Assembly: GCA_019638025.1 (NCBI GenBank)
Contig: JAHBUO010000002.1
Span: forward strand, 80,633 to 144,632
DNA from: Ignavibacteriaceae bacterium
GTDB taxonomy: Bacteria > Bacteroidota > Ignavibacteria > Ignavibacteriales > Ignavibacteriaceae
Length of the DNA: 64,000 nucleotides
Reading direction: 5' to 3'
Shown in pieces: positions 16,954 to 26,247 of this stretch (its first letter is position 1; every line of letters begins with the position of its first letter). Position numbers and translations under genes: made by a program. The notes under the pieces are model-generated. The model was not told the DNA's origin and did not search any database. It saw nothing but the letters and a program-made list of their open reading frames with translations.

Positions 16954-17877
16954 TCAACCTTTTCTATTTTTTACTTTAAACGAGGAAAGATTTGTATTTA
17001 TAATAGCAACAGCACTTAAAATTATTGTCATTGCTACTAAGATTTTCACGGTAATTTGTTCATCCGCAAAAAGCCAGCCGAGTATTAACGCAACTATCGG
17101 ATTGACATAAGCATAAGTAGTTGCTTTTGCAGCTCCGGCTGCTTCAAGTAACCACATATAAGCGGTGAATGCAACAATCGAACCGAAAATAGTTAAATAA
17201 ACAAGAGCCGAAATCGATCTGAGTGAAATTAATTCAACTGAAAATTTTGAAGCATCACCGGTAATTAAACTGAAGAAAAATAATAATATCCCTCCCCCAA
17301 TCATTTCGATTGCAACGGTGAGAATTTTTGATTTGGGGAGTATTGCGCGGTTGCTGTATATTGAACCCAGCGCCCAAGTAAAAGTGGCAAACAATAGAAC
17401 TCCTGCCCCAACTAAATCAACGCTCCCACCGTTTGTTAAATCTTGTGGATTAACTAAAAGAAACAAGCCGATGAACCCTAATACTACTCCAAGAACAGTT
17501 TTAACGCCAATCCGTTCACCGTTTGGTATAACCCAATTTATTATCATAATCCAAATCGGGACAGTTGATACAAGCAATGCAGTCAATCCTGATGGAACAT
17601 ATTGTTCAGCCCAAACAACACCGCCGTTTCCTCCGAGTAACAATAGCCCGCCAATTATAAAACCGGAACGCCAATGAATAAAAGTTAATTTCTCTTTCGA
17701 TTTTATTCGAGCCAGAAGATACAAGACTGACCCAGCCAACAGAAATCGAAAACTCGCCATTAGAAAGGGAGGAATTGTTTCGATAGCAATTCGAATTCCT
17801 AAATATGTTGAGCCCCAGATTATATAAACTGCTGCAAATGCAAAAATTAGTTTTATAGTTGTGCTTCTATTTTTCAA
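16954..17877 (-). CDS. EamA/DMT-family transporter
   Basis: 307 residues with ten hydrophobic helices arranged as two five-helix EamA repeats, the drug/metabolite transporter superfamily layout. 'YIIWGSTYLGIRIAI' at the N-terminus and 'PFLMASFRFLLAGSVL' in helix 2 are typical of YedA-like members. 'TTYAYVNPIVALILGW' marks the second repeat. The family exports amino acids, nucleosides or other small metabolites; the substrate cannot be read from the sequence. It is divergent from valS across a 202-bp gap that must contain both promoters and shows no clear regulatory hairpin. Confidence 0.88.
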   Translation of the reverse strand: MKNRSTTIKLIFAFAAVYIIWGSTYLGIRIAIETIPPFLMASFRFLLAGSVLYLLARIKSKEKLTFIHWRSGFIIGGLLLLGGNGGVVWAEQYVPSGLTALLVSTVPIWIMIINWVIPNGERIGVKTVLGVVLGFIGLFLLVNPQDLTNGGSVDLVGAGVLLFATFTWALGSIYSNRAILPKSKILTVAIEMIGGGILLFFFSLITGDASKFSVELISLRSISALVYLTIFGSIVAFTAYMWLLEAAGAAKATTYAYVNPIVALILGWLFADEQITVKILVAMTIILSAVAIINTNLSSFKVKNRKG

Positions 17878-18079
17878 GTTAACTCATTTATTAAACGATG
17901 CAAACATAAACTATATTCTTTAAAAATTGAATTATGCGTAAATAAAATTTTCAAACAACGTTTCCACCCGATAAAAGAGGAACTAAAATTCCTTATATTT
18001 ACTCCCTAAATTCAGCAGATACTGCGAACATAGGAAACTTAAGACATCAGCAATTTTTTCATAATTATCGGTAAAAAGA

Positions 18080-20686
18080 ATGACAGAAATTCCAAAAGCA
18101 TATAATCCTTCTTCAGTTGAAGATAAATGGTACTCCTATTGGTTAGATAAAAATATTTTTCACTCTGAAGTAGATAAGGAAAAAGAACCTTACACAATTG
18201 TAATTCCTCCGCCAAATATTACCGGTATGTTAACAATGGGTCACATCCTGAATAACACTCTTCAGGATATAATGATTCGAACAAAAAGAATGCAAGGTTA
18301 CAATGCCTGCTGGGTTCCCGGAACTGACCACGCCTCTATTGCTACAGAAACTAAAGTAACAAATTTTCTTGCCGAACAAGGAATAGATAAGCATCAAATC
18401 GGAAGAGAAGAGTTTCTAAAACACTGTATAACTTGGAAAGAAAAATATGGGGGAATAATTATTCAGCAGTTAAAGAAACTTGGTGTAAGCTGTGATTGGG
18501 AGAGAGAAAGATTTACTCTGGATGAACATTATTATCATAAAGTAGTTGAAACTTTTGTACAACTTTTTAACGAAGGGAAAATTTATCGCGGTTACAGAAT
18601 GGTAAATTGGGACCCCGCTTCTAAATCTGCAATTTCTGATGAAGAGGTAATTTTCAGAAAAGTTGAAGGCTCGCTTTGGTATTTTAAATATCCGGTAGAA
18701 GGAACTGATAAATTTATTACAGTCGCAACAACACGCCCCGAAACAATGCTTGGTGATACCGGTATTGCAGTAAATCCATCGGATGAACGTTATCAAGAGT
18801 TTATTGGTAAGAATGTAATCCTTCCGTTAGTCGGAAGAAAAATTCCGGTCTTTGCCGATGAGTATGTTGACCCCGCATTTGGTACCGGAGCAGTTAAAGT
18901 TACTCCGGCTCATGATGTAAATGACTATGCAATGGGGCATCGGCATAATCTTGAATTAATAAACATCTTTCATCCAAATGCTGTAACAAATGATAATGTT
19001 CCCGAAGAGTTTAGAAATCTTGAACGTTATACAGCAAGAAAACTTGTTGTTAAAAAGATGGAAGAACTCGGATTAGTTGAAAAAATTGATAAGTATGAAA
19101 ATAATGTCGGTTATAGTGAACGTGGTGGTGTCCCAATAGAGCCGTATCTTTCTGAGCAATGGTTTATGAAGATGGATGAACTAGCAAAACCGGCTCTCGA
19201 AGTTGTTCGAGAAAATAAAGTGAAATTTCATCCGGACCACTGGACTAAAACTTATGAACATTGGATGACAAACATTACCGATTGGTGTATTTCCCGCCAG
19301 CTTTGGTGGGGACATAGAATTCCGGTTTGGTACCACAAAGATACAAATGAAATTTACTGCAATGTAAATCCTCCGGCAGATGTCCAAAACTGGAGGCAAG
19401 ACGAAGATGTGCTTGATACATGGGCATCAAGTTGGTTATGGGCACATGATGTTTTCAAAACTGATGAAGAAAGAAATTATTATTACCCAACAAGTACTCT
19501 GGTAACCGGTCCCGATATTATTTTCTTTTGGGTTGCAAGAATGATAATGGCAGGCATGCATCTTATGAAGGATGTTCCTTTTAGAGACGTTTATTTTACA
19601 AGCATTATTCGAGATTCTCAGGGAAGAAAAATGAGTAAGTCACTCGGTAATTCTCCTGACCCACTCGAAGTAATCTCTGAATATGGTGCGGATGCACTTC
19701 GTTTTACAGTAATCTATCTTGCACCGCTCGGACAAGATGTATTATTTAGTACTGATAAATGTGAGTTCGGTAGAAATTTTTCTAACAAAATTTGGAATGC
19801 CGGCAGATTCCTTTTGATGAATGCCGAATCAATTCCGGTGGATAAGAATCTTGCTGATTCAAACATTGATTTGGTCGATAAGTGGATATCTTCCCGCTTC
19901 AATTCAACATTAAAAGAGTTGAATAAGGCAATGGATAAGTTCGAAATCAATAATGCTTCGAAACTTATTTATTCGTTTATATGGAATGATTTCTGTGATT
20001 GGTACATTGAATTATCGAAAAACAAATTTTATTCTGATAACGAAGACATTAAATCGGCAGCATTAACACGCGCTATGATGATGTTCGAAAATTTATTGAA
20101 AATCGTTCATCCGTTTATGCCGTTTATTTCTGAAGAGCTTTGGCAGTTACTCGAAAAACGGAACGATGGCGAAACAATTTCAACTTCAAATTATCCACTT
20201 GTCGATGATAAATTAATCGATGAAAATACTGAAGCGGAAATGACTTTTCTTCAAGATATTATTACGGCGGTTAGAGCAATTAGAGGAGAGATGAATATTC
20301 CTCCTTCTAAACATCTAAAGCTTTATCTCAAAACTTCATTGTTAAGTAGCGAGCTTGTTGACTTTATCAAAAAACTTGCCCGTGCTGAAGAAATTCATTT
20401 TGCTGAAGATTTAATTAAACCGGAAAAAAGTGTTTCTTCAATAATTAAAGGTTGCGAAATTTTCATCCCTCTTGAAGGTTTAATAGACATTGAAACAGAA
20501 AAGAATCGGTTGTTAAAAGAAATTCAGAGGATCGAAGGAGGATTAATAGGAGTAACAAAAAAACTCGGTAATGAAAATTTTGTTAAAAACGCTCCCCCTG
20601 ATGTCGTTGAAAAAGAGAAACAGAAACAAGCCGATTGGGAAGCCAATTTAAGTAAGTTAAAAGAGATTTTTGAAAATCTAAAGTAA
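18080..20686 (+). CDS. valS: Valine--tRNA ligase
   Basis: 868 residues, class I aminoacyl-tRNA synthetase that charges tRNA-Val. The ATP-binding HIGH motif is seen as 'TMGHILN' at about residues 52-58, and 'KMSKSLGN' lies near 517. The editing (CP1) domain includes 'TTRPETMLGDT', which hydrolyses mischarged Thr-tRNA. The anticodon-binding helical domain follows, and the C-terminal coiled coil typical of ValRS ('LIDIETEKNRLLKEIQRIEG' onward) is present. The start sits after a long AT-rich leader without a clear Shine-Dalgarno site. The next gene begins 15 bp downstream. No T-box-like leader was seen. Confidence 0.97.
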   Translation: MTEIPKAYNPSSVEDKWYSYWLDKNIFHSEVDKEKEPYTIVIPPPNITGMLTMGHILNNTLQDIMIRTKRMQGYNACWVPGTDHASIATETKVTNFLAEQGIDKHQIGREEFLKHCITWKEKYGGIIIQQLKKLGVSCDWERERFTLDEHYYHKVVETFVQLFNEGKIYRGYRMVNWDPASKSAISDEEVIFRKVEGSLWYFKYPVEGTDKFITVATTRPETMLGDTGIAVNPSDERYQEFIGKNVILPLVGRKIPVFADEYVDPAFGTGAVKVTPAHDVNDYAMGHRHNLELINIFHPNAVTNDNVPEEFRNLERYTARKLVVKKMEELGLVEKIDKYENNVGYSERGGVPIEPYLSEQWFMKMDELAKPALEVVRENKVKFHPDHWTKTYEHWMTNITDWCISRQLWWGHRIPVWYHKDTNEIYCNVNPPADVQNWRQDEDVLDTWASSWLWAHDVFKTDEERNYYYPTSTLVTGPDIIFFWVARMIMAGMHLMKDVPFRDVYFTSIIRDSQGRKMSKSLGNSPDPLEVISEYGADALRFTVIYLAPLGQDVLFSTDKCEFGRNFSNKIWNAGRFLLMNAESIPVDKNLADSNIDLVDKWISSRFNSTLKELNKAMDKFEINNASKLIYSFIWNDFCDWYIELSKNKFYSDNEDIKSAALTRAMMMFENLLKIVHPFMPFISEELWQLLEKRNDGETISTSNYPLVDDKLIDENTEAEMTFLQDIITAVRAIRGEMNIPPSKHLKLYLKTSLLSSELVDFIKKLARAEEIHFAEDLIKPEKSVSSIIKGCEIFIPLEGLIDIETEKNRLLKEIQRIEGGLIGVTKKLGNENFVKNAPPDVVEKEKQKQADWEANLSKLKEIFENLK

Positions 20687-20701
20687 TTTTATGAGGAAAA
20701 A

Positions 20702-22384
20702 ATGAGTGTAAGAAAAGTTATTCAGCTATTTCTGATAACCCTATTTATAAGCTCAACGCTTAGTGCTCAATCAATTACTTGGTCTGAGATTTCCTCTTCT
20801 TACAATTTACCTTATGGTGTTAAATTGTTTTTGGGCACACGAACAAGTCCGGCATTAAAAGCCTGGTATTTTGAAGTTGATTTGAAAAAAAGCAATATCA
20901 TAGTTAAGCCTTATCTCAATCCTATCGGAAAGGAAGGAATAACTTCTTTTGCAAATAGATTTGGAGTTTACGGCGCAATTAACGGTGGTTATTTTGATAT
21001 TAACAGTAATGCTTCATATTCGGCATGTGTAAATCAACTTGGAGTTCTTGCAAGAAATATTTCAAGTGTAACAAGAAACGGTACTCCGTATTACGTTACT
21101 CGTGGTTTTTTCGGGATGAAAGAAACTCGTGAGTTATCAATCGATTGGATATACCACTTCGGAAATAATAAAGGGGATATTTACAAATACGCAAATCCGA
21201 CAAACAATCTTGAAGGAACACCTGCCCCTTCTCCAAGCATACTCAATGGCACTCGTTATGATGAACTGATTGCAGGAATAGGCGGAGGACCGGTTTTGGT
21301 AAAAGGGGGTATTCCTAAAATTACTTACACTCAAGAAGTTTTTTGGGGAAGTGGTGTTGGGTTGGATAATCGAGACCCACGAACCGCAGTAGGGTTTACT
21401 GCCGATAATAAAGTTATAATGCTTGTTGCTGATGGGAGACAGGCGGCAAGTGAAGGTTTTTCTTTAACTGAATTAGCCCAAGTGATGATTAACCTTGGTT
21501 GCGTAGAAGCAATGAATCTTGATGGCGGCGGCTCTTCGCAGATGTCTGTTGGAAATCAACTTGTTAACTTACCTGTCGGTTCAACCTACCAAAGACCAAT
21601 TCCTACAATGCTTGCTATTGTTCCGGCTGATTCACTTCCCACTTTACCTCCGATTTTTTATAATAAAATAATCGATACGGGAGACCCTGATTGTTCAATA
21701 ATAGGAAGTGGCTGGACACCTTCAACTATTGCAGGATTTTATGGGACTACTCAATCTATTTATGTGGCTAAAGGAGAAGGTGATAAGTATGCTGAGTTTA
21801 AATTGAATCTCCCACAATCTACTAACTATGAAATTTCCGCTTGGTGGACTGCGGCATCCAACCGTGCTAAAGATGTCCCATTTATTATTCATCATATAAA
21901 CGGAATAGATACTGTACGTGTCGATCAATCAATTAATGGAAGTAAGTGGAATAGAATAGGCGAGTGGACATTTGCCGGTGATGCACTTGATAAAGTTATA
22001 ATTTCAAATGCGGCTACACAAGGGGATGTAATTGTTGCCGATGCAATTCGTATTCTTTCTTTCGATAGCTTGATGGTATCAACTAAAGAAAACTTTAAGC
22101 TGGTTCCTGAGTCGAGTGAATTATTGGAAAACTATCCAAACCCATTCAATCCTTCAACAAAAATAAAATATACAATTCCGGTAGGTGTAAAATCTAACAG
22201 CATCACAACACTAAAAGTTTTTAATATTTTGGGGAACGAAATAATCACCCTCGTAAATGAAGTTAAGCAACCGGGGAATTATAAGATTGATTTTAACGGT
22301 TCAGATTTGCCGAGTGGAGTATATTTTGCAAAGTTGAGTATTGGCGAATTAAATGTAGTGCGCAAATTAGTTCTTATTAAATAA
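20702..22384 (+). CDS. Secreted phosphodiester glycosidase (NAGPA family) with golvesin-like and T9SS domains
   Basis: 560 residues. A signal peptide (about 1-22, 'TLSAQ') is followed by a NAGPA/phosphodiester glycosidase domain (about 85-305). Marks are 'AINGGYFD', 'GIGGGPVLVKGG', 'DPRTAVGFT' and 'EAMNLDGGGSS'. A golvesin C-terminal-like beta domain follows (about 320-455, 'KYAEFKLNLPQSTNYEISAWW'). A T9SS sorting domain from about 478 opens 'LENYPNPFNP'. Relatives cleave sugar phosphodiesters, the human one uncovering mannose 6-phosphate and bacterial ones acting on teichoic acid- or glycan-type phosphodiesters. It may act on extracellular polymers of other organisms. It starts 15 bp after valS with a GAGGA site. 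Confidence 0.85.
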   Translation: MSVRKVIQLFLITLFISSTLSAQSITWSEISSSYNLPYGVKLFLGTRTSPALKAWYFEVDLKKSNIIVKPYLNPIGKEGITSFANRFGVYGAINGGYFDINSNASYSACVNQLGVLARNISSVTRNGTPYYVTRGFFGMKETRELSIDWIYHFGNNKGDIYKYANPTNNLEGTPAPSPSILNGTRYDELIAGIGGGPVLVKGGIPKITYTQEVFWGSGVGLDNRDPRTAVGFTADNKVIMLVADGRQAASEGFSLTELAQVMINLGCVEAMNLDGGGSSQMSVGNQLVNLPVGSTYQRPIPTMLAIVPADSLPTLPPIFYNKIIDTGDPDCSIIGSGWTPSTIAGFYGTTQSIYVAKGEGDKYAEFKLNLPQSTNYEISAWWTAASNRAKDVPFIIHHINGIDTVRVDQSINGSKWNRIGEWTFAGDALDKVIISNAATQGDVIVADAIRILSFDSLMVSTKENFKLVPESSELLENYPNPFNPSTKIKYTIPVGVKSNSITTLKVFNILGNEIITLVNEVKQPGNYKIDFNGSDLPSGVYFAKLSIGELNVVRKLVLIK

Positions 22385-22425
22385 ATTGATGTGTTATACA
22401 ATCTAACAATAAGTGAGGCATTAGT

Positions 22426-23157
22426 ATGTCAGAAAAACATAATTTAGCATTAGCCGCCGCAATAATAACAATCGGGTTGTTGCTTTCGGTTTTGATGTTA
22501 AATAGCACATGGCGAAGTCAAATAAGTACATCGCAAACGATTAATGTAACGGGTTCGGCAAAAAAAGAAATCGTTTCTGATTTCGGAATTTTGAAAGGGA
22601 CTTTATCTGCTCAAGCTTTTACTTCGGCTGAAGCATACAGAAGCTTGCAAAGACAAAAACCGATTCTATTAGCTTTTATAAAGAAAGAAGGATTTGACCC
22701 CGATAAGGTTAAGCTCTCTACAATTTCTCAATATCCGATTTATGAATATAACTCAAGCGGAATGCAGACAAACAATGTATTAAGCTATGTCTATAATCAA
22801 CGGATTGAGATTGAGTCGCAAGATGTAAAAAAAATTGAAAAATTATCGCTTGATATAAGCTCTATAATTGAACAAGGGGTTAATTTTGCGGTTGATATGC
22901 CGGAATATCACTACTCCAAAATGGCACAGCTAAAAATTGAAATCCAGGCAGAAGCTGCAAAAGATGCTTTAATCCGAGCACAAAAAATTGCAGAAGCAAC
23001 AGATGGAAATATCGGGAGTATGAGGTCGGCACGAATGGGAATTTTGCAAATCACACCGAAACATTCCAACATGGTTTCTGATTATGGAATTAACGATTTA
23101 AGTTCGATTGAAAAAGAGATTACTGCGGTTGTTAATGCTTCATTTGAAATTAAGTAA
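22426..23157 (+). CDS. SIMPL domain (DUF541) protein
   Basis: 243 residues. An N-terminal hydrophobic segment (about 6-26) acts as signal anchor, then a SIMPL/DUF541 domain: 'INVTGSAKKEIVSDFGILKG' at its start, a helical middle and 'AKDALIRAQKIAEATDGNIG' near the end. The family (YggE, BP26) forms periplasmic ring oligomers and is linked to oxidative stress tolerance, but no biochemical activity is established. TGAGG lies 8-12 bp before the ATG. It follows the NAGPA gene by 41 bp and is followed by a hairpin, so it may end that transcription unit. Confidence 0.88.
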   Translation: MSEKHNLALAAAIITIGLLLSVLMLNSTWRSQISTSQTINVTGSAKKEIVSDFGILKGTLSAQAFTSAEAYRSLQRQKPILLAFIKKEGFDPDKVKLSTISQYPIYEYNSSGMQTNNVLSYVYNQRIEIESQDVKKIEKLSLDISSIIEQGVNFAVDMPEYHYSKMAQLKIEIQAEAAKDALIRAQKIAEATDGNIGSMRSARMGILQITPKHSNMVSDYGINDLSSIEKEITAVVNASFEIK

Positions 23158-23167
23158 GAATTAATTT

Positions 23168-23195
23168 GGGGAGTCGGTGGCTTCCGGCTCCTTAA
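23168..23195 (+). terminator. Hairpin terminator after the SIMPL gene
   Basis: GGAGTCGG at 23170-23177 pairs with CCGGCTCC at 23184-23191 (one G-U pair), loop TGGCTT. G-U pairs extend it by two. The T-run is short. It lies 11 bp past the SIMPL stop and faces the convergent small gene. Confidence 0.6.
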
Positions 23196-23207
23196 ACTAA
23201 TTCTAAG

Positions 23208-23366
23208 CTAATCTTCCGATTTCAGTTTATCTTCTTTTAGTTTTCTTTTCCCCTTCTTCTTACCGTACTTGCTCTCGTATTCATTGGCAATTAAACACTT
23301 GCTGCAAAAGCTTGCACAACATTTAGCCCAATCTTTAGAAGAAAATTTCTTGCGTAATTTTGACAT
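23208..23366 (-). CDS. 52-residue cysteine-rich, lysine-rich small protein
   Basis: A short open frame on the minus strand, ATG at 23364-23366 and TAG at 23208-23210. The N-terminal half contains 'KDWAKCCASFCSKCLIANEY', a tight cluster of four cysteines (CC-x3-C-x2-C). The C-terminal half is very basic ('KYGKKKGKRKLKEDK'). The CC..C..C cluster could bind zinc or an Fe-S cluster; the basic tail suggests nucleic acid contact. It resembles small conserved hypothetical proteins I recall from other bacteria, but I cannot name a family. There is no strong Shine-Dalgarno site. It converges on the SIMPL gene. The cysteine spacing and unbiased frame make a chance frame unlikely. Confidence 0.6.
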   Translation of the reverse strand: MSKLRKKFSSKDWAKCCASFCSKCLIANEYESKYGKKKGKRKLKEDKLKSED

Positions 23367-23554
23367 AACTAATAATAAATATTAATGCAAAGTTAATCGA
23401 TTTCAGAAAAATATTTAGTGTCAAAATTTGTAGGATTGTAGGTTAATCAAAACTCATCCGGCTGTTGAGTGCCACTCCCCGAGAGCAGGTGAAGTAAAAT
23501 CAAAAACATAAAAAGAGTTGAAGTAAGCTAAACATCATGAGTAATTCAAAAGGG

Positions 23555-23583
23555 TAAAAAAAGAGACGGATAAACCGCCTCTT
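23555..23583 (-). terminator. Rho-independent terminator of efp
   Basis: Read on the minus strand, AAGAGGCGG pairs with CCGTCTCTT (one G-U pair) around a TTTAT loop and runs into a T-tract. It begins 12 bp after the efp stop. The stretch between it and the small cysteine-rich gene (23367-23554) shows no gene. Confidence 0.88.
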
Positions 23584-23594
23584 TTAGTAAGATT

Positions 23595-24155
23595 TTATTT
23601 TACACGTTCTACATATCCGCCTGTGCGGGTATCAATTTTAAGCATATCGTCAGTATTAACAAAGAGAGGCACATTCACAGAAACACCGGTTTCAAGAGTA
23701 GCCGGTTTTAATGCTCCGGTTGCTGTATCGCCTTTAAACCCGGGTTCAGTAGAAACAACTTTAAGTTTTACAAACACCGGAATTTCGACATTAATAATCT
23801 CTTCGCCATTAAAAAGAATTTCAACTTCTTCACTCTCTTTTAAGAAGTTAACTCCATCACCGAATAAAATTTCAGGGACGTTAATTTGTTCATAAGTATC
23901 GTTATCCATACATACAAGGAACTCACCATCGCGGTATAAATACTGATATTTTCTCCGTTCAACTCTAACAACGTCAACGCTTTCGCCCGAACGGAAGGTA
24001 TTGTCAAGGACTCTTCCTGTCCTTAAACTTTTTAAAGTTGTTCTTACAAAAGCTCCCCCTTTACCCGGTTTTACATGTTGAAATTCTGTAATTGTGTAGA
24101 GGTCATTTTTAAATTTGATGATAAGACCATTTTTGAAATCTGAAGTAGCGGCCAT
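23595..24155 (-). CDS. efp: Elongation factor P
   Basis: 186 residues, the expected length and the three-domain EF-P layout: KOW-like N-terminal domain and two OB folds. The loop 'VKPGKGGAFVR' carries Lys32, equivalent to the lysine that is modified in many bacteria and reaches the peptidyl transferase centre to relieve stalling at polyproline. 'GFKGDTATGALKPATLETG' is the EF-P signature in the C-terminal domain. No epmA/epmB-type modification gene is seen in this window. The gene is single, ended by its own terminator, and divergent from the PduS-like gene over about 200 bp. Confidence 0.97.
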   Translation of the reverse strand: MAATSDFKNGLIIKFKNDLYTITEFQHVKPGKGGAFVRTTLKSLRTGRVLDNTFRSGESVDVVRVERRKYQYLYRDGEFLVCMDNDTYEQINVPEILFGDGVNFLKESEEVEILFNGEEIINVEIPVFVKLKVVSTEPGFKGDTATGALKPATLETGVSVNVPLFVNTDDMLKIDTRTGGYVERVK

Positions 24156-24362
24156 TAAATTCCCTTAATTATATAATTTGAAAATTAAAAATATAGAGAG
24201 GGGCTCTGAAAGTCAAGGAAAGCTACTCTGTAAGTTTTGTGGTTTTAGGTGGAGATTGAATAGGTTTAAGAATCAAACTCCCTTCGGAGTAAAATATTAC
24301 GATAAAATTTTCTTATTTTTGAATCAATTGAAGATTAAGTAATTAAAATTTCGGAATTGAAA

Positions 24363-25676
24363 ATGGAATTAAGCGAGAAGTTGAAAAATGGAGGAGTGGT
24401 TGGTGCCGGTGGTGCCGGATTTCCTACATCAGTAAAAGCTAAATCAAAAGTAGAATTTGTTTTAGCTAACGGAGCTGAATGTGAACCTCTTATTCATAAA
24501 GATTATGAATTGATGGTTCATTTTGCAGATGAAATCATAAGAGGCTTTGAGTATATGATTGAAAGTACCGGCGCAAGAAAAGGTTACTTCGGCATAAAAG
24601 GAAAAAATGTTAAAGCAGTTGAAATAATTGATTCACTTATAAAAGATAGCCGTATCGAAAAAACTGAACTCGGTGATTTTTATCCAGCCGGTGATGAATA
24701 TGAGTTAGTTTATGCCGCAACAAAAAGATTAATTCCACCTGCCGGAATACCCCTCCAAGTCGGTTGTGTGGTAAGTAATGTTGAATCCCTCTATAATGTT
24801 GCATTGGCTTCTGAAGGAAAGGGAGTTACTGAGAAATTTATTTGCGTTAACGGTGCAGTTAAAAAGCCTTCTTCTTTTTTTGTCCCGATTGGTACAACAT
24901 ACAGAGAAGCAATAGAATTTGCAGGGGGAACAACGGTAAAAGATTTCGGTGTTTTCGTCGGTGGTGTTATGATGGGGCAATTAACATTCGATTTAGATGA
25001 AGTAATTACGAAAACTACAGCCGGTTTTATAGTTCTTCCAAAAGAACATTATTTAATCAAAAGGAAGAATCAGCCGGAACAAAATTGGCATCGGATAGGT
25101 AAATCTGCTTGTGATCAGTGCAGTTATTGTACTGAATTTTGTCCCCGCTATTTACTTGGTTATGATGTACAGCCTCACAAAGTAATGCGCTCACTCGGTT
25201 TTAATAAAAGCGGAAATGAAATATGGAACCAGATGGCAGAGCTCTGCTGTGCATGTGGATTATGTACGCTCTACGCATGTCCCGAAGACCTTTTCCCAAA
25301 AGAAGCATGTGATAAATCAAAGCGCGAAATGAGAAGTGAAGGAATAAAGTATGTGCAATCTAAACCGGTTAAAGTTCATCCGATGAAAGATGGAAGAAGA
25401 GTTCCGCTAAAGCAACTTATCAAAAAACTTCAGCTTCAAAATTATGATGTGCATACTCCTTATAATCAATCTAAACCCGAAGTTTCAAAAGTTAAAATAT
25501 TGATGAAACAACACGTGGGTGAAAAAGCCGTACCGATTGTTAAAATTGGAGATAAAGTAAATAAAGGTGATTTGATTGGAGTTGTTGACCCGAGTAAATT
25601 AGGGGCTGATATTCATGCTTCTATAAGCGGAACAGTAACTGATGTATCAAGTGATTTTGTAAGAATAAGCAATTAA
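24363..25676 (+). CDS. PduS-like electron-transfer flavoprotein (RnfC-like, two 4Fe-4S clusters)
   Basis: 437 residues from ATG 24363; a TTG two codons earlier is the alternative start. The N-terminus 'GGVVGAGGAGFPTSVK' and 'ANGAECEPL' are the RnfC/NuoF-like FMN-binding signatures of PduS, the cobalamin reductase of propanediol microcompartments. An SLBB-like segment follows, then two ferredoxin motifs: C-x2-C-x2-C-x3-C ('CDQCSYCTEFCPR') and C-x2-C-x2-C-x4-C ('CACGLCTLYACPE'). A barrel-sandwich hybrid domain ends the protein. PduS moves electrons from NADH to cob(III/II)alamin or, through PduT, across the shell. The PduT-like gene starts 16 bp downstream. No diol dehydratase, aldehyde dehydrogenase or other Pdu genes are in this window. 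Confidence 0.87.
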   Translation: MELSEKLKNGGVVGAGGAGFPTSVKAKSKVEFVLANGAECEPLIHKDYELMVHFADEIIRGFEYMIESTGARKGYFGIKGKNVKAVEIIDSLIKDSRIEKTELGDFYPAGDEYELVYAATKRLIPPAGIPLQVGCVVSNVESLYNVALASEGKGVTEKFICVNGAVKKPSSFFVPIGTTYREAIEFAGGTTVKDFGVFVGGVMMGQLTFDLDEVITKTTAGFIVLPKEHYLIKRKNQPEQNWHRIGKSACDQCSYCTEFCPRYLLGYDVQPHKVMRSLGFNKSGNEIWNQMAELCCACGLCTLYACPEDLFPKEACDKSKREMRSEGIKYVQSKPVKVHPMKDGRRVPLKQLIKKLQLQNYDVHTPYNQSKPEVSKVKILMKQHVGEKAVPIVKIGDKVNKGDLIGVVDPSKLGADIHASISGTVTDVSSDFVRISN

Positions 25677-25692
25677 GAGAAAGTAAACTAAT

Positions 25693-26247
25693 ATGATAGA
25701 AATGAACTCACTCGGATTAATAGAAATGACAAGCATTGCAGCAGGAATGCAAGCAGCCGATATTATGCTAAAGACTTCTAATGTTGATTTGATACTCTCA
25801 CGGACAATATGCTCAGGAAAATATATGACACTGATTGGCGGAGAAGTTGCCGCAGTTCAAACAGCTATTGATGCCGCTGTAAATACAATCGGTTTTGGAG
25901 TAATCGACCATTTTGTAATTCCGAATGTACACAGATCAATTTTCCCTGCGATATCAGGACACACAAACGTGCAACTATTACAAGCACTCGGAATAGTGGA
26001 ATCATTCTCTGTTGCCTCCTTAATTGAAGCCGCAGATGCCGCAGTTAAAGCGGCAAATGTTGAGTTAATTGAAGTTAGACTCGCAATGGCACTCGGTGGA
26101 AAAGCCTTCTTCACTTGTACCGGAGAAGTTGCTGCTGTTACAGCCGCTGTTGATGCCGGTGCTCATGTTGTTTCAGAAAGAGGACTGTTGGTTAATAAAG
26201 TTGTGATTGCACAACCGCGTCAAGAATTATTATCGGAAATGATTTAG
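25693..26247 (+). CDS. PduT-like tandem BMC-domain shell protein with Fe-S cysteine
   Basis: 184 residues made of two bacterial microcompartment domains (about 4-90 and 97-180), so it should form pseudohexameric trimers. The first domain has 'SRTICSGKYMTLIGG' with Cys40, matching the PduT loop 'SKTICPGKF' whose cysteine binds a [4Fe-4S] cluster at the trimer pore. The second domain starts 'ALGIVESFSVASLIEAADAA', the usual BMC repeat start. It lies 16 bp after the PduS-like gene, and the pair probably forms an electron path through a protein shell. Its stop overlaps the next start by one base (TAGTG). No standard hexameric or pentameric shell protein is nearby. Confidence 0.9.
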   Translation: MIEMNSLGLIEMTSIAAGMQAADIMLKTSNVDLILSRTICSGKYMTLIGGEVAAVQTAIDAAVNTIGFGVIDHFVIPNVHRSIFPAISGHTNVQLLQALGIVESFSVASLIEAADAAVKAANVELIEVRLAMALGGKAFFTCTGEVAAVTAAVDAGAHVVSERGLLVNKVVIAQPRQELLSEMI

